DNA of 64,000 nt from Microbacterium sp. SA39 (GCF_000967865.1 NZ_JXRU01000033.1:168854-232853), one strand, 5' to 3'; numbered from the stretch's first letter, positions 52,001 to 60,767 are shown. Program-made: numbers and translations. The notes: generated from the sequence alone by a model not told the origin.

Positions 52001-53087
52001 CCCGGACGTCCGCGCCGTTTGCGACGGCATCCCAACGGCACGTATCTCGTCGTTCCTTGAGCCGAGTGGACGCTCGGAGCGGCTGCCCGAATCACTGGCT
52101 GCCAATCTCGGTCGCGCGTTCGTGGGATGTAATATGAATGGAACAGGGTTCGAACTCTCCGCCGAGAATGCGGAACGTTTTATCTCGCTGGATTCACGTA
52201 ACTCCCGGGTCCTTTTTCCCACTCTCGGCGGAGTTGATATAAACAGCAGTCCTTCTGGGGCGGCCCCGATGTGGGCAGTCGACTTCTACGACATGGAGCT
52301 TCCCGAAGCGCAGGAGTACCGCGAAGTTATCTCGTACGTTGAAACTCACGTCCGCCCGCATCGGATGCTGCTAGACAAGAAGCCCAAGCTCCAGGAGCGT
52401 TGGTGGAGATATGAACGGGACGCGAAGGCAATGCGAGCCGCGATCTCATCCTTCGGCTCGGTCCTCGCGATTGCGATCACAAGCAAGGCGCTAATGCCAC
52501 TCCGGGTGCCGGCCCGACAGGTATTCACGCATTCTGTCGTGGTGTTCGCAACCGACAGCTTCGCGCAGCAAGCCGTGCTTTCGTCGACGGCACACCAAGT
52601 TTGGGTTATTCACTACGGGTCAGGCCTACGCTCAGATCCTCGATATACGCCATCAGACGTATTCGTAACCTTCCCACGGCCAGATGAAACGGCGCGACTC
52701 GCCGGGGCAGGCGTGCAACTCGACGACGCGCGTCGCGAGGTCATGCTGCGACGCAATCTCGGGCTCACTGCGCTTTACAATCTTGTAAATTCGCCCGCGC
52801 ATCAGGATGACAGCGACGTCGATCTCATTCGTTCGATCCACGTCCAGATCGACGAGGCTGTCATGGAAGCGTATGGCTGGACCGATATCCCGCTCGACCA
52901 CGGCTTCCACATCTACCGTCAGATGGAGCGGTGGACGGTGAGCCCGGCCGCTCGTGTCGAGATCCTCGACCGGCTACTTGAGGAGAACCACAAGCGTGCA
53001 GCGACCGAGGCTGCGGCCAGGCTCGACTCGAAGAAGAAGGGCAAGTCGATCGAGGAGTCCGCGAAACCCGAGGGAGCGATGTTCTAA
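49053..53087 (+). CDS. drmMI: DISARM adenine methyltransferase DrmMI
   Basis: 1344 residues, a large type IIG-like N6-adenine methylase. The AdoMet motif ADIAVGSGAFLVAAARYL is near residue 615 and the catalytic NPPF is in FDAIIGNPPFVPGK near residue 870. The GTG at 49053 has GGAGG seven bases upstream. The roughly 300 residues after NPPF form the probable target-recognition region, and DNA here (51.85-52.85 kb) is clearly lower in GC than the rest of the gene, which hints at exchange of that module. It ends TAATG into drmA. The protein protects host DNA from DISARM restriction. Confidence 0.92.
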   Translation: MAVRTRTEDPWEWLTLVDTDGPFLSKAALRSFYPQGLPKTDASVDDVNATFVEEHSRWLMASATVAAEVAREARDRWVAAVLRDLLQWQDDLNLAPAEFLRAHSPNSAVTIAPWATLETDGRPHALVTVVDRTANLRLTGADGWSANAIDRMANLLRETGVTVGIVTDGRWWALVSAAKDVTTASGVFDADLWRQERPSRDAFFALASFTSIAGGLPEKRLDLLFAESVASAEQITEALGDQVRRAVELVLQSFSDVHLRALAEHGGSPLPDDPKRVYEGAVTVLMRVVFLLFAEERGLLPEHELYRTAYAISDIRERLATEAQATSAEALDHTWEAWHRLLAASNAVFNGTSFEDMRMPAYGGSLFDPTRFPWLEATDQQRRLLVRVSDRAMLELLSAVQIAIVAGDARHLSFRELDVEQIGYVYEGLLGYSAEYAPELVVGLDGKAGFEPEIPLTELEAIAAAASTPADFAKRLTEHLKKTQEHAKPKTANQIAKAYASADAEKEADARTKLRHTLLGEDETVEQLLPFAGLIRTDLRDFPYVVPAGGIVMTESPQRANTGTHFTPRSLAEEVVLHALQPLVYSPGPLDTEDETQWKLKSSTEILDLKVADIAVGSGAFLVAAARYLAARLVEARALEGIDVAEEPELERWAIREIVARCLYGADINGMAVEMCKLSLWLISMDSGKPFSFVDDRVFHGNSLLGVTTEDQLRYQHIDPARSKLKPEKLLDFDVSSDLQQVARLRRELSSGQVDDADRMRSTRAKQALLEESKRVTAKLRDVADGIVAAGLLEGGKAGPKLDSRYDELADALLDAYPRGSVAPDRRRLEAVIASRLPAAVDTGRPSWKPLHWILEAPDVVHDHGGFDAIIGNPPFVPGKQVSNAIGSDVREWLVSVVADGARGNADLSAYFFCRLADISSTGSTVGLIATNTIAQGDTRQVALDQLVARGMTITRAIQSRAWPASSANVEFAAVWATSRHVAPDVRAVCDGIPTARISSFLEPSGRSERLPESLAANLGRAFVGCNMNGTGFELSAENAERFISLDSRNSRVLFPTLGGVDINSSPSGAAPMWAVDFYDMELPEAQEYREVISYVETHVRPHRMLLDKKPKLQERWWRYERDAKAMRAAISSFGSVLAIAITSKALMPLRVPARQVFTHSVVVFATDSFAQQAVLSSTAHQVWVIHYGSGLRSDPRYTPSDVFVTFPRPDETARLAGAGVQLDDARREVMLRRNLGLTALYNLVNSPAHQDDSDVDLIRSIHVQIDEAVMEAYGWTDIPLDHGFHIYRQMERWTVSPAARVEILDRLLEENHKRAATEAAARLDSKKKGKSIEESAKPEGAMF

Positions 53088-56000
53088 TGAGCGATGCGAC
53101 CAGCACGACATCGGCATACGTTCGCGACGAGTTGCTCGACCTGCTCGGACGCGACCTCGTCGGGCCGTGGGACGGGCCGACCGAGACGATCGTCGGCACG
53201 CCGCGCGGCCGTTACCTGGCGGGCGCGTTGGCGCCGATCTCTCTACTCGAGGGGTCCGGCTCAGCCACGACCTCCACCGCCTCCGCGGCGACGCTCGATG
53301 ACGTCCGCAATGACGAAACGCTTGCGGTCGCCGATCTATCGGCTGCGCACGAAGTACAGGGCGTGCCAGCCGATGAAGAGGAGACGATCGGTGAGGCCTC
53401 CCCCACCGACTCCGACGAGGACCGCGGCCCGGATTCCAAGATCATCGCCCCCTCGTCGATGGGCATCAGGTTCCAGGTGGGTGCCGAGACGACGACCCTG
53501 CGCTTCGTCGCCCGGTGGGGCAAGTACGAATCGCACCGCGCGGTCGATGAGAAGGGCCGGACGCAGACCTACTACGACCGCACCCCGTTCGAAGAGATCG
53601 TCGATATAGACATCTCCACGATCGAGAGCGGCGCATCCGTGCGTCGGGTATTCGCCGACGATGTGGACCTCTCGGTCGAGGTGTTCGCTCACGAAGGGCG
53701 TCGTGTCGTAGAGGCGGCCCTGCTCAACTCCAAGCAGACGGGGCGCGAACTGCCGCCGAGACTCTGGCTGTTCCAAGCCGAGCTCGAGGTGACCGCTCTC
53801 GACGCGGCATCCGCCGTCTTTCTCCCGACTCGCGATGCGCTCGTCGACGATCGCGCCTCGCGCGATGAGGAGGTTCGTCGTCTCGACCTGCTGTATCGCG
53901 ACCGTTTGGAGTTCGCCGTCGGTCGCACCGCGTCCGCCACCTGGGAAGTGTCCCCTGAGGATTCCCGACGCGCGACGGCAGTTCGCACCACCTGGCTTCC
54001 CACTGCCGAAGTGCCGCAGACGCTGGCACCCGAAGTGCCCGGCGCGGTGCTGAGCATGCGCGTGCTCATGGAATCAGGCTCCGACAAGTTGCGCACCGGG
54101 CTCCAACCCCTCATCGACGCTTATGACGTGTGGCTGAAGAAGCAGGCGGCTGCGAATGAGCAGCTCCCCGAGTGGCTCCGCCAGGAAGGCTCGATCGGCA
54201 TCGCCGACGGTGAAGCTGCGCTCAACCGTCTCCGCGCCGGCCTCGACCTGCTCACGACCGACCAGCACGCGCAACGGGCGTTCTGGTTCATGAACCGTAC
54301 GATGCGCGACCAGCGCATCCGCTCGCAGATCGCAGCCGTGCGCATCGCCGACCCCACCGTCACGATCGCGGCGGCGACGGCCAAGGTCGAGAGCTACGGC
54401 GACAAAGCAGCATCCTGGCGCGCGTTCCAGCTGGCCTTCATCCTGATGCAGCTGCCGGCCGTCGTCGATCCGACGCACAAGCGCCGCTCGTCCGACTTCC
54501 CTCAGGCCGAGCTCCTGTTCTTCCCGACCGGTGGCGGCAAGACCGAAGCGTATCTCGGTCTCGCGGCGTTCACCTTCAGCATCCGACGCCTCCAGGGAAA
54601 AGTGGAGACACCCGACGGGCTGCTCGACGGGGGCGACGGCGTTGCCGTGCTCATGCGGTACACGCTGCGACTGCTCACGTCGCAGCAGTTCCTGCGAGCG
54701 ACCACGCTGATGTGCGCCGCCGAGGTGGTGCGCCGCGAAGACCCGACCGCTTGGGGCGATGTACCGTTCCGCATCGGGCTCTGGGTCGGATCGAGCGTGA
54801 GCCCGAAACGCTACGCCGAAGCAGCCGACCAGGTGAAGAGCGTGCGCGACAGCGAGGGCGCTGCCTTCGGTCTCACGGTGCTGCAGTTCAGCCACTGCCC
54901 GTGGTGCGGAACGCCGATCAATCCGAAGGCGGACGTCGAGGCCGACGACGTCGCGAAACGCATCCGGGTTTATTGCGGCGACAAGCGCAACGGATGCCCG
55001 TTCAGTGCAGGCGGCTCGGCTGTTGAGGGCCTCCCGGTGCTCACGGTCGACGATGAGATCTACCGGAATCCACCGACCTTCCTGCTCGCGACGGTCGACA
55101 AGTTCGCCCGGCTCGCGCGCGAAGGCGAGGCGGCGAGTCTCTTCGGATACGTGGCGAAGAAGTGTGCACGTCATGGGTACAAGCACGCCGATACCGATGC
55201 GAGTGTCTGCGGGGCCGAGCACCACAACGCGAGCAAGGCGAACGGCCGAACCTACCCGCCGACGCAGGTGCAGCCGACCGGTCGACTCCGGCCGCCGGAC
55301 CTCATCATCCAGGACGAGCTGCACCTCATCACCGGTGCCCTCGGCACCGCCGTCGGCCTCTTCGAAGGCGCCGTCGATGTACTGTCGAGCTGGGAGTTCG
55401 GGAAAGCGGATGCCGCGAAGGCGGTCAAGCCACTCGTGATCGCCTCCACCGCGACCGTGCGCAAGGCCGCCGAGCAGGTGCAGCGGCTCTACGCGCGCGA
55501 TGTCGAGGTCTTCCCGCCTCAGGTGCTCAGCGTGAGCGACACCTTTTTCTCGAAAGAAGTTCCGCTCGACGAGGAGCCCGGGCGCAAGTACCTGGGTGTC
55601 TGTCTGCACGGCGCCCGGCTCACGCTCGCAGAGATCCGCCTCAGCGAGATTCTGCTGCTCGCCGGGCAGCGCCTGTTCGACGCACACGGAGATGCAGCCG
55701 AGCCGTACCTCACCGTGGTCGACTACTTCTCGGCAACGCGCGAGCTCGCGGGCATGCGGCGCTACCTCGAGGATGACGTCACGACACGTGTCAGCAACCC
55801 GGACAAGTCGAGTGGCTACCCGCGGCGACGCACCCCGCTGCGCATCGGCGAGCTCACCTCGCGCATCTCGTCGTCGGAGATCAGCAAGACGCTCACGCAC
55901 CTCGCATCGCCGTTCGACGCCGCGCTCGACTCCACCGCGGGCCGTGCGGTGATCGCTTCGAAGCTCAAAGCCGGCGAGAAGCTGCCCGATCGTGAGCTGC

Positions 56001-56773
56001 CGTTCGACGTCGTGCTCGCGACCTCCATGTTGCAAGTCGGTGTCGACGTGCCGCGTCTCGGACTCATGCTCATCGTCGGCCAACCGAAGAACACAGCCGA
56101 GTACATCCAGGCCTCCTCCCGAGTCGGTCGCGACGCTCGCAAGCCGGGGCTCGTGGTAACCCTCGCCAACCGATCGCGCCCGCGCGATATGGCGCACTAC
56201 GAGCAGTTCGAGCACTATCACGACACGTTCTACGCGAACGTCGAGGCGCTGTCGGTGACGCCGTTCTCCGAGGCATCGCTCGAACGCGGACTCACCGGGC
56301 TCATCGTCTCCGTTGCCCGCGTGATCGACGCGGGCGCGACGGCGGATGTCTCGATGTCGCCCGATGCAGTTGCCGGCGCCGGGCGAATCACTCAACGTCG
56401 TGCGGCTGTCGACACTCTTGTCGAGAAGCTGGTCGATCGCGTCGCCCAGGCGAGTGATGACGCGGCGGCGGCGCTGACGAAGAGCAAGCTCGTCTTCCGA
56501 CTCGACGAATGGACCGAGCGGTCCGACCTGCACGGCGGCGGGCTGACGTATGCGCGCAAGTCGTTGCCCAAGCAGCACATCGTGCCGCTGCTGGTCAGCC
56601 CCGAGGACACAATCGGCGAAGAGGGCGACCGGCTGTTCCAGGTCGCGAACTCGATGCGCGAGGTGCAGCCAGAAATCGATCTGCTCGTCTCGCCGTTCCC
56701 AGGCATGCTGACGGAGCCGGCCTCGACCGCGACGCCGAATTGGACGTTCACGCCGAGGAAGGGCGACAAATGA
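53087..56773 (+). CDS. drmA: DISARM core helicase DrmA
   Basis: 1228 residues. The Walker A region is LLFFPTGGGKTEAYLGLAAF near residue 475; the C-terminal helicase domain has DVVLATSMLQVGVDVPRLG and IQASSRVGRDARKPGLVVTL (motifs V and VI). A zinc-ribbon-like insert (FSHCPWCGTPINPK and YCGDKRNGCPF) lies about residue 600-640, and a DEAD-box-like LIIQDELHLITG about residue 740. DrmA forms with DrmB the core complex that recognises incoming DNA, notably with single-stranded ends. Coupled to drmMI by one base and to drmB by four. Confidence 0.93.
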   Translation: MSDATSTTSAYVRDELLDLLGRDLVGPWDGPTETIVGTPRGRYLAGALAPISLLEGSGSATTSTASAATLDDVRNDETLAVADLSAAHEVQGVPADEEETIGEASPTDSDEDRGPDSKIIAPSSMGIRFQVGAETTTLRFVARWGKYESHRAVDEKGRTQTYYDRTPFEEIVDIDISTIESGASVRRVFADDVDLSVEVFAHEGRRVVEAALLNSKQTGRELPPRLWLFQAELEVTALDAASAVFLPTRDALVDDRASRDEEVRRLDLLYRDRLEFAVGRTASATWEVSPEDSRRATAVRTTWLPTAEVPQTLAPEVPGAVLSMRVLMESGSDKLRTGLQPLIDAYDVWLKKQAAANEQLPEWLRQEGSIGIADGEAALNRLRAGLDLLTTDQHAQRAFWFMNRTMRDQRIRSQIAAVRIADPTVTIAAATAKVESYGDKAASWRAFQLAFILMQLPAVVDPTHKRRSSDFPQAELLFFPTGGGKTEAYLGLAAFTFSIRRLQGKVETPDGLLDGGDGVAVLMRYTLRLLTSQQFLRATTLMCAAEVVRREDPTAWGDVPFRIGLWVGSSVSPKRYAEAADQVKSVRDSEGAAFGLTVLQFSHCPWCGTPINPKADVEADDVAKRIRVYCGDKRNGCPFSAGGSAVEGLPVLTVDDEIYRNPPTFLLATVDKFARLAREGEAASLFGYVAKKCARHGYKHADTDASVCGAEHHNASKANGRTYPPTQVQPTGRLRPPDLIIQDELHLITGALGTAVGLFEGAVDVLSSWEFGKADAAKAVKPLVIASTATVRKAAEQVQRLYARDVEVFPPQVLSVSDTFFSKEVPLDEEPGRKYLGVCLHGARLTLAEIRLSEILLLAGQRLFDAHGDAAEPYLTVVDYFSATRELAGMRRYLEDDVTTRVSNPDKSSGYPRRRTPLRIGELTSRISSSEISKTLTHLASPFDAALDSTAGRAVIASKLKAGEKLPDRELPFDVVLATSMLQVGVDVPRLGLMLIVGQPKNTAEYIQASSRVGRDARKPGLVVTLANRSRPRDMAHYEQFEHYHDTFYANVEALSVTPFSEASLERGLTGLIVSVARVIDAGATADVSMSPDAVAGAGRITQRRAAVDTLVEKLVDRVAQASDDAAAALTKSKLVFRLDEWTERSDLHGGGLTYARKSLPKQHIVPLLVSPEDTIGEEGDRLFQVANSMREVQPEIDLLVSPFPGMLTEPASTATPNWTFTPRKGDK

Positions 56774-58866
56774 CCGATCTCGGGAGCACCGGGCCCGCTG
56801 CGTCCGAAGCCGTCATTCCTGACATGGCACCGGGCCTACCCGGTGAGGTCGCGGACCCGTTCATCGACTCGGAGCTGAAGACGAAGAACCGAGCGCGAGT
56901 GGGATCCATCCGGCCGAACGCGATGCTCTACACGTCGGGCATCGGCGCGACCGTAGACCTCCCACATATCGCGGTCATGCCACAGGGCATCGACGCGTGG
57001 GACAAAGCGTATGCACGTATGGGCGGGGAACCGACGCTCGTGCTTGTGCCCCGACTTCTTCAAGCCGTGCGTTCCCAGCCCGGGCTCGAGAAGGTCGGCG
57101 AGCTTCGCCAGCCGCCGTGGATGCCAGAGGTTTTCGGCGGTGGAGAGACGGCACCAATTGGCATCCCGACCCGCATTTTCCCACAGTGGTTGCGCTGTAC
57201 CGGATGCGATCTGCTCGCGCAGGTTTCGGCGGGCGTGTTCGACTTTGAGAACACTCGCAAGCACCGGCCCGACCTCGCGCGCTTCCTGCATCGGAGGTGC
57301 AAGGGGCGATTCAAAGGTGGCACTGGCCGGGATCGCATCGCTGTACCGGCCCGCTACTTGATCGCCTGCACGAACGGTCATCTCGACGAGTTCCCGTACG
57401 TCGACTGGGTGCACGGCGCCGATGGGCACCCCACCGACTGCGTGCCGAATCCACAGTTGCGGATGCTGGAGTGGCGCTCGAACCTCGGCCCGCAGGTGAC
57501 GATCAGATGCGTGCAGTGCGACTCGTCACGTAATATCGCTGAGCTGACGCGCGCCGGTGGCGAGACCTCCCTGCCGAACTGCCGCGGGCGGCACCCGCAC
57601 CTGCCCTCATTCGCCTCGCCGACCGATCCTTGCAAGGGCGAGGTTCGGTTGATGCTGCTCGGCGCGGCGAATCAATGGTTTCCGGCAACGGTGAGTGTGC
57701 TCGTGCTGCCATCACGCAAGGAGCCGAAGCCCGCCGACACCGTAGGTGAGGTCATGGGACTGCCTCCGGCCCAGGTGATGAAGCTGACCTCGCTCGCAGC
57801 GGTGAGCTCGTGGCGCGAGTTCGCACCTGAGAGCATGACCGGGAAGTTCGCCGGCATTTCCGACGAAGACCTCTGGCACGCTGTTCAGGTCGCGAAGGGC
57901 GATCTTCCTCCACTCATCCCGGCATCGCAGGTGTCTACCGTCTACGACCCCAACCACCTCTTGGTGCCCGAATGGGAGACGCTGACGCACCCCGACGAGT
58001 TCCTCGCCGAGGACCGGAGGAACGGGTTCAAGGTCCATCCGGTTGAGATTGCACCTTCCATCGCAGCTCCTCTGCGCGAAGTGATCGCCATCGACCGCAT
58101 CCGGAAAGCGAACGCGTTCATCGGATTCACTCGAATCGATGCGCTCGACCGTGTTGGCGATGAGCCCGGCCGGGTCGCACCCATATCGTTGTACGGCAAG
58201 CCGACCTGGGTGCCGGCCACCGAGGACCGTGGTGAAGGCGTCTTCCTCCGTTTCGAAGAGAAGGTCGTCTCCTCATGGGAGTCGAGCGTCCTCGAGAGCG
58301 AAGTCTGGGATGCTCACGTCGCTGCGCATGAACGGAACCTCGCTCGGCGTCAGAGCCGCACCGCCGCCGAACTCGACGCCGACGCGCGGATGCTTCCGCC
58401 CCGCTACTGGGCGCTGCATACCCTGTCGCACCTGTTGATCCGCGAGATGGCGATGTCGAGCGGGTACGGGTCGGCATCGCTGACTGAGCGGATCTATGGG
58501 TGGCGAGAGGCCGACGGCAGAGCACCAGCGGCCGGCATCCTGATCACGACGACCTCGCCCGACAGCGAGGGCACACTCGGCGGGCTCGTCGACCTGGCAC
58601 GCACGGAGCGGCTCGAGTCGGTGATGCACGAAGCTCTGCACCGCGCTCGCCGATGCTCGTCCGACCCGATCTGCGCCCACCGCGTGCCGCGCGACCAGGA
58701 GGACTTCCTACACGGAGCCGCCTGCCACTTCTGCGCCTTCGTATCGGAGACCTCCTGCGAGCGGGCGAATCGATTCCTCGATCGACGGTTCGTGCTCGAC
58801 CTGAGTGCCGGTTCGCAGGGACTCGCCCCGCTGCTCGCCGACATCGATTACGAGAGCTGGAACTGA
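56770..58866 (+). CDS. drmB: DISARM core protein DrmB (DUF1998)
   Basis: 698 residues from the ATG that overlaps the drmA stop. The C-terminal DUF1998 domain has HTLSHLLIREMAMSSGYGSAS, ILITTTSPDSEGTLGGLVDL and a cysteine cluster HGAACHFCAFVSETSCERAN. Additional zinc-site candidates are LRCTGCDLLAQ and IRCVQCDSSRN in the middle, and YLIACTNGHLDEFPYVDW. DrmB partners DrmA; both are in every DISARM class. No truncation seen. Confidence 0.93.
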   Translation: MTDLGSTGPAASEAVIPDMAPGLPGEVADPFIDSELKTKNRARVGSIRPNAMLYTSGIGATVDLPHIAVMPQGIDAWDKAYARMGGEPTLVLVPRLLQAVRSQPGLEKVGELRQPPWMPEVFGGGETAPIGIPTRIFPQWLRCTGCDLLAQVSAGVFDFENTRKHRPDLARFLHRRCKGRFKGGTGRDRIAVPARYLIACTNGHLDEFPYVDWVHGADGHPTDCVPNPQLRMLEWRSNLGPQVTIRCVQCDSSRNIAELTRAGGETSLPNCRGRHPHLPSFASPTDPCKGEVRLMLLGAANQWFPATVSVLVLPSRKEPKPADTVGEVMGLPPAQVMKLTSLAAVSSWREFAPESMTGKFAGISDEDLWHAVQVAKGDLPPLIPASQVSTVYDPNHLLVPEWETLTHPDEFLAEDRRNGFKVHPVEIAPSIAAPLREVIAIDRIRKANAFIGFTRIDALDRVGDEPGRVAPISLYGKPTWVPATEDRGEGVFLRFEEKVVSSWESSVLESEVWDAHVAAHERNLARRQSRTAAELDADARMLPPRYWALHTLSHLLIREMAMSSGYGSASLTERIYGWREADGRAPAAGILITTTSPDSEGTLGGLVDLARTERLESVMHEALHRARRCSSDPICAHRVPRDQEDFLHGAACHFCAFVSETSCERANRFLDRRFVLDLSAGSQGLAPLLADIDYESWN

Positions 58867-58869
58867 CGC

Positions 58870-59577
58870 GTGGCTGATGCGATTGAAGCGCTGGCAAGGG
58901 CCGTCTCGCCCTCACTAGCGCTCAAGCTCGCCTCCAGCCTCGAAATCGATGGAAGCCTCGCGAAGGCATCGATTAAGGTTTCGGACGTTGCGATCCGGGA
59001 TCTCCTCGCCGAGTCGTTCGATATGCTCGGCTCCGCCAATCTGGCGGCGGTGCTACGTGGCTTCTCTGCTGCGACGAAGGCGAACGGGAAGGACCTGCGT
59101 GCAGTCTGGAGCGGGCCGACCTTTGCGGGCGACGGCGACCACACGACTGCCGCCATCGCGCACCTCATCGATGAGGCCACTGAGGACGTCTTCGCATCAA
59201 CGTACTCCGCATCATCGAACTCGGCGTATGTGCAATCCCTGTGGCGAGCCGTGGCGCGCGGGGTGAAGACGACTGTACTTCTCGATGCGAACTTGAACGA
59301 CGGGAAGACCGCCGCATGGATGCAGGAGAAGCTGCACGGCGCGCGCTTCCTCGGCTTCAAGCCCGGCCCCCTCGGTGGTGTTCAGCACTCCAAGGTGGTC
59401 GTCGTCGACTCCAGCACGGCCTTCATCACCAGTGCGAATCTCTCTGAAGCTGCCCACGAGAAGAACCTCGAGGCGGGCGTGATCATCCGCGACCCGGATT
59501 TTGCCTCGAGCGTGCGCCAGCGCTATGCGTCGCTGTTGAACGAAGGGCACCTGTATCTCCTCGACTCGCCATCCTGA
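58870..59577 (+). CDS. drmC: DISARM phospholipase D-like nuclease DrmC
   Basis: 235 residues from a GTG three bases after the drmB stop. One HKD-type motif, QHSKVVVVDSSTAFITSANL followed by NLEAGVIIRD, is the PLD catalytic unit, so the active enzyme should be a dimer. The N-terminal about 100 residues are helical with no named domain. DrmC is conserved in DISARM but was reported dispensable in the class tested. Ends before the vsr promoter. Confidence 0.9.
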   Translation: MADAIEALARAVSPSLALKLASSLEIDGSLAKASIKVSDVAIRDLLAESFDMLGSANLAAVLRGFSAATKANGKDLRAVWSGPTFAGDGDHTTAAIAHLIDEATEDVFASTYSASSNSAYVQSLWRAVARGVKTTVLLDANLNDGKTAAWMQEKLHGARFLGFKPGPLGGVQHSKVVVVDSSTAFITSANLSEAAHEKNLEAGVIIRDPDFASSVRQRYASLLNEGHLYLLDSPS

Positions 59578-59641
59578 CGACTAGGCGATATGGAGCTGAT
59601 CGTTGGTGCTCGGTTGAATTAGCACGACATAAGCTGCTCTC

Positions 59642-60073
59642 ATGTCGTGGGCGAGCACCGAGGGGTCGCGACGTTCGATGCGCGGAAATCGACGCCGCGA
59701 CACCAAGCCGGAGTTGGCCGTCCGACGGTTGATTCATGCAGCTGGTCTCCGGTACCGGGTGGACTTCGCGCCGATTGGCGGTCGGTCCCGCGCCGATATC
59801 GTGTTCACTCGCGCCCGTGTCGCCATCTATATCGATGGCTGCTTCTGGCACGGCTGCCCGATTCATGCCACCTACCCGAAACGCAACAGCGACTACTGGC
59901 TTCCCAAACTTCAGCGGAATGTCGAGCGCGATCGCGAGACGGATGCACGTCTACAGCTTGCGGGTTGGAAAGTGCTGCGGTTCTGGGAGCATGAGTCGCC
60001 TGAGGACGTGGCTGCGACGATCGCGGCCGAGGTAAGCACGCCGCCCCTCGACGACCACAGTGCGTCGGCCTGA
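59642..60073 (+). CDS. vsr: Very short patch repair (Vsr) endonuclease
   Basis: 143 residues with the family core RRDTKPELAVRRLIHAAGLR, SRADIVFTRARVAIYIDGCFWHGC and KRNSDYWLPKLQRNVERD. The aspartate of RADIVF, FWHGC histidine and nearby cysteine fit the metal and zinc sites of Vsr. The enzyme nicks at T:G mismatches made when 5-methylcytosine deaminates, so it normally accompanies a C5 methylase. Here the methylase lies 14 kb away at the other end of the DISARM locus. The start lies six bases after TAAGCT, giving vsr its own leaderless promoter. Confidence 0.92.
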   Translation: MSWASTEGSRRSMRGNRRRDTKPELAVRRLIHAAGLRYRVDFAPIGGRSRADIVFTRARVAIYIDGCFWHGCPIHATYPKRNSDYWLPKLQRNVERDRETDARLQLAGWKVLRFWEHESPEDVAATIAAEVSTPPLDDHSASA

Positions 60074-60101
60074 TACGCCGCAATCCCTGATGAACGCGCC
60101 A

Positions 60102-60719
60102 TCAGTCGGTCCCTCCGAACCTCTCCCCCGAGCTAACCTGCTGCGCCACCCGCCGCAAGGTCAGCAACAACGGCTCCACCAGCACCGACCCCAACACCAC
60201 GTACCGCACCGCAGCCTCCGCGGACTCCGTCGGCACCCCGGTGATCTCGGCATCCGCGATCCGTCGCATGCTCACGAGATACTCAGCCATCGCAGCTTCC
60301 GGCACGGCGAACCCCGCCTGCTCCAGCCCCTGCAGCGCCCGCGCCACCGCGGTCAGCACCGCGGGATCGCACATCCCCGGCTTCCACCCGAGGCCTTCGA
60401 CGAGCCGCTCCGCCTCCGTCAGATCCAGCGCTTCATCCACCGGCGGAGTGATCGCCGCGTGCGCCGCGCCCAGCCGCAGGTGCGGACTCTCCGGCGGATC
60501 ATCCAGCGCCGCCAGCACCCGCCGCGTCTCGGCGATGCTCACCCCTGCATCGAGCAGTGCCCGGATCACCCGCAGCCGCTCCACGTGCTTCTCGCCGTAC
60601 GCGGCCTGGGTCGGCGCGCTGCGCTCACCCTCGGGCAGCAGCCCCTCGCGCAGGTAGTACTTGATCGTCGGCACGGTCACGCCCGTCTGGGCTGACAGTT
60701 CGGAAATTCTCATGGCCAT
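60102..60719 (-). CDS. MerR-family transcriptional regulator
   Basis: 205 residues. The N-terminal winged helix reads MRISELSAQTGVTVPTIKYYLREGLLP with a second helix in YGEKHVERLRVIRALLDAGVS, then a dimer helix and a C-terminal helical effector domain with no clear cysteine metal site, so a small-molecule sensor is likelier than a metal sensor. Divergent from the DUF4188 gene with twin dyads between. Convergent with vsr, 28 bp apart. Confidence 0.88.
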   Translation of the reverse strand: MAMRISELSAQTGVTVPTIKYYLREGLLPEGERSAPTQAAYGEKHVERLRVIRALLDAGVSIAETRRVLAALDDPPESPHLRLGAAHAAITPPVDEALDLTEAERLVEGLGWKPGMCDPAVLTAVARALQGLEQAGFAVPEAAMAEYLVSMRRIADAEITGVPTESAEAAVRYVVLGSVLVEPLLLTLRRVAQQVSSGERFGGTD

Positions 60720-60730
60720 CTCTTGACTTC

Positions 60731-60767
60731 GATAGTAGCGCTATCCATTATGGATAGTGCAGCTATC
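60731..60767. promoter_or_regulatory. Twin GATAG-N5-CTATC operators between merR and DUF4188 genes
   Basis: Two direct copies of GATAG-N5-CTATC lie at 60731-60745 and 60753-60767, 22 bp centre to centre (two helix turns). The inner arms also form CTATCCAT-T-ATGGATAG. A -35-like TTGACT begins at 60723. The ribosome site AGAGGAG for the DUF4188 gene follows. The layout suggests cooperative binding by the adjacent MerR protein. Confidence 0.65.

Noticed and set aside
54074..56578. An 834-codon open frame antisense to drmA
   Set aside because: No domain, RE-rich composition, and drmA on the other strand has full helicase motifs.
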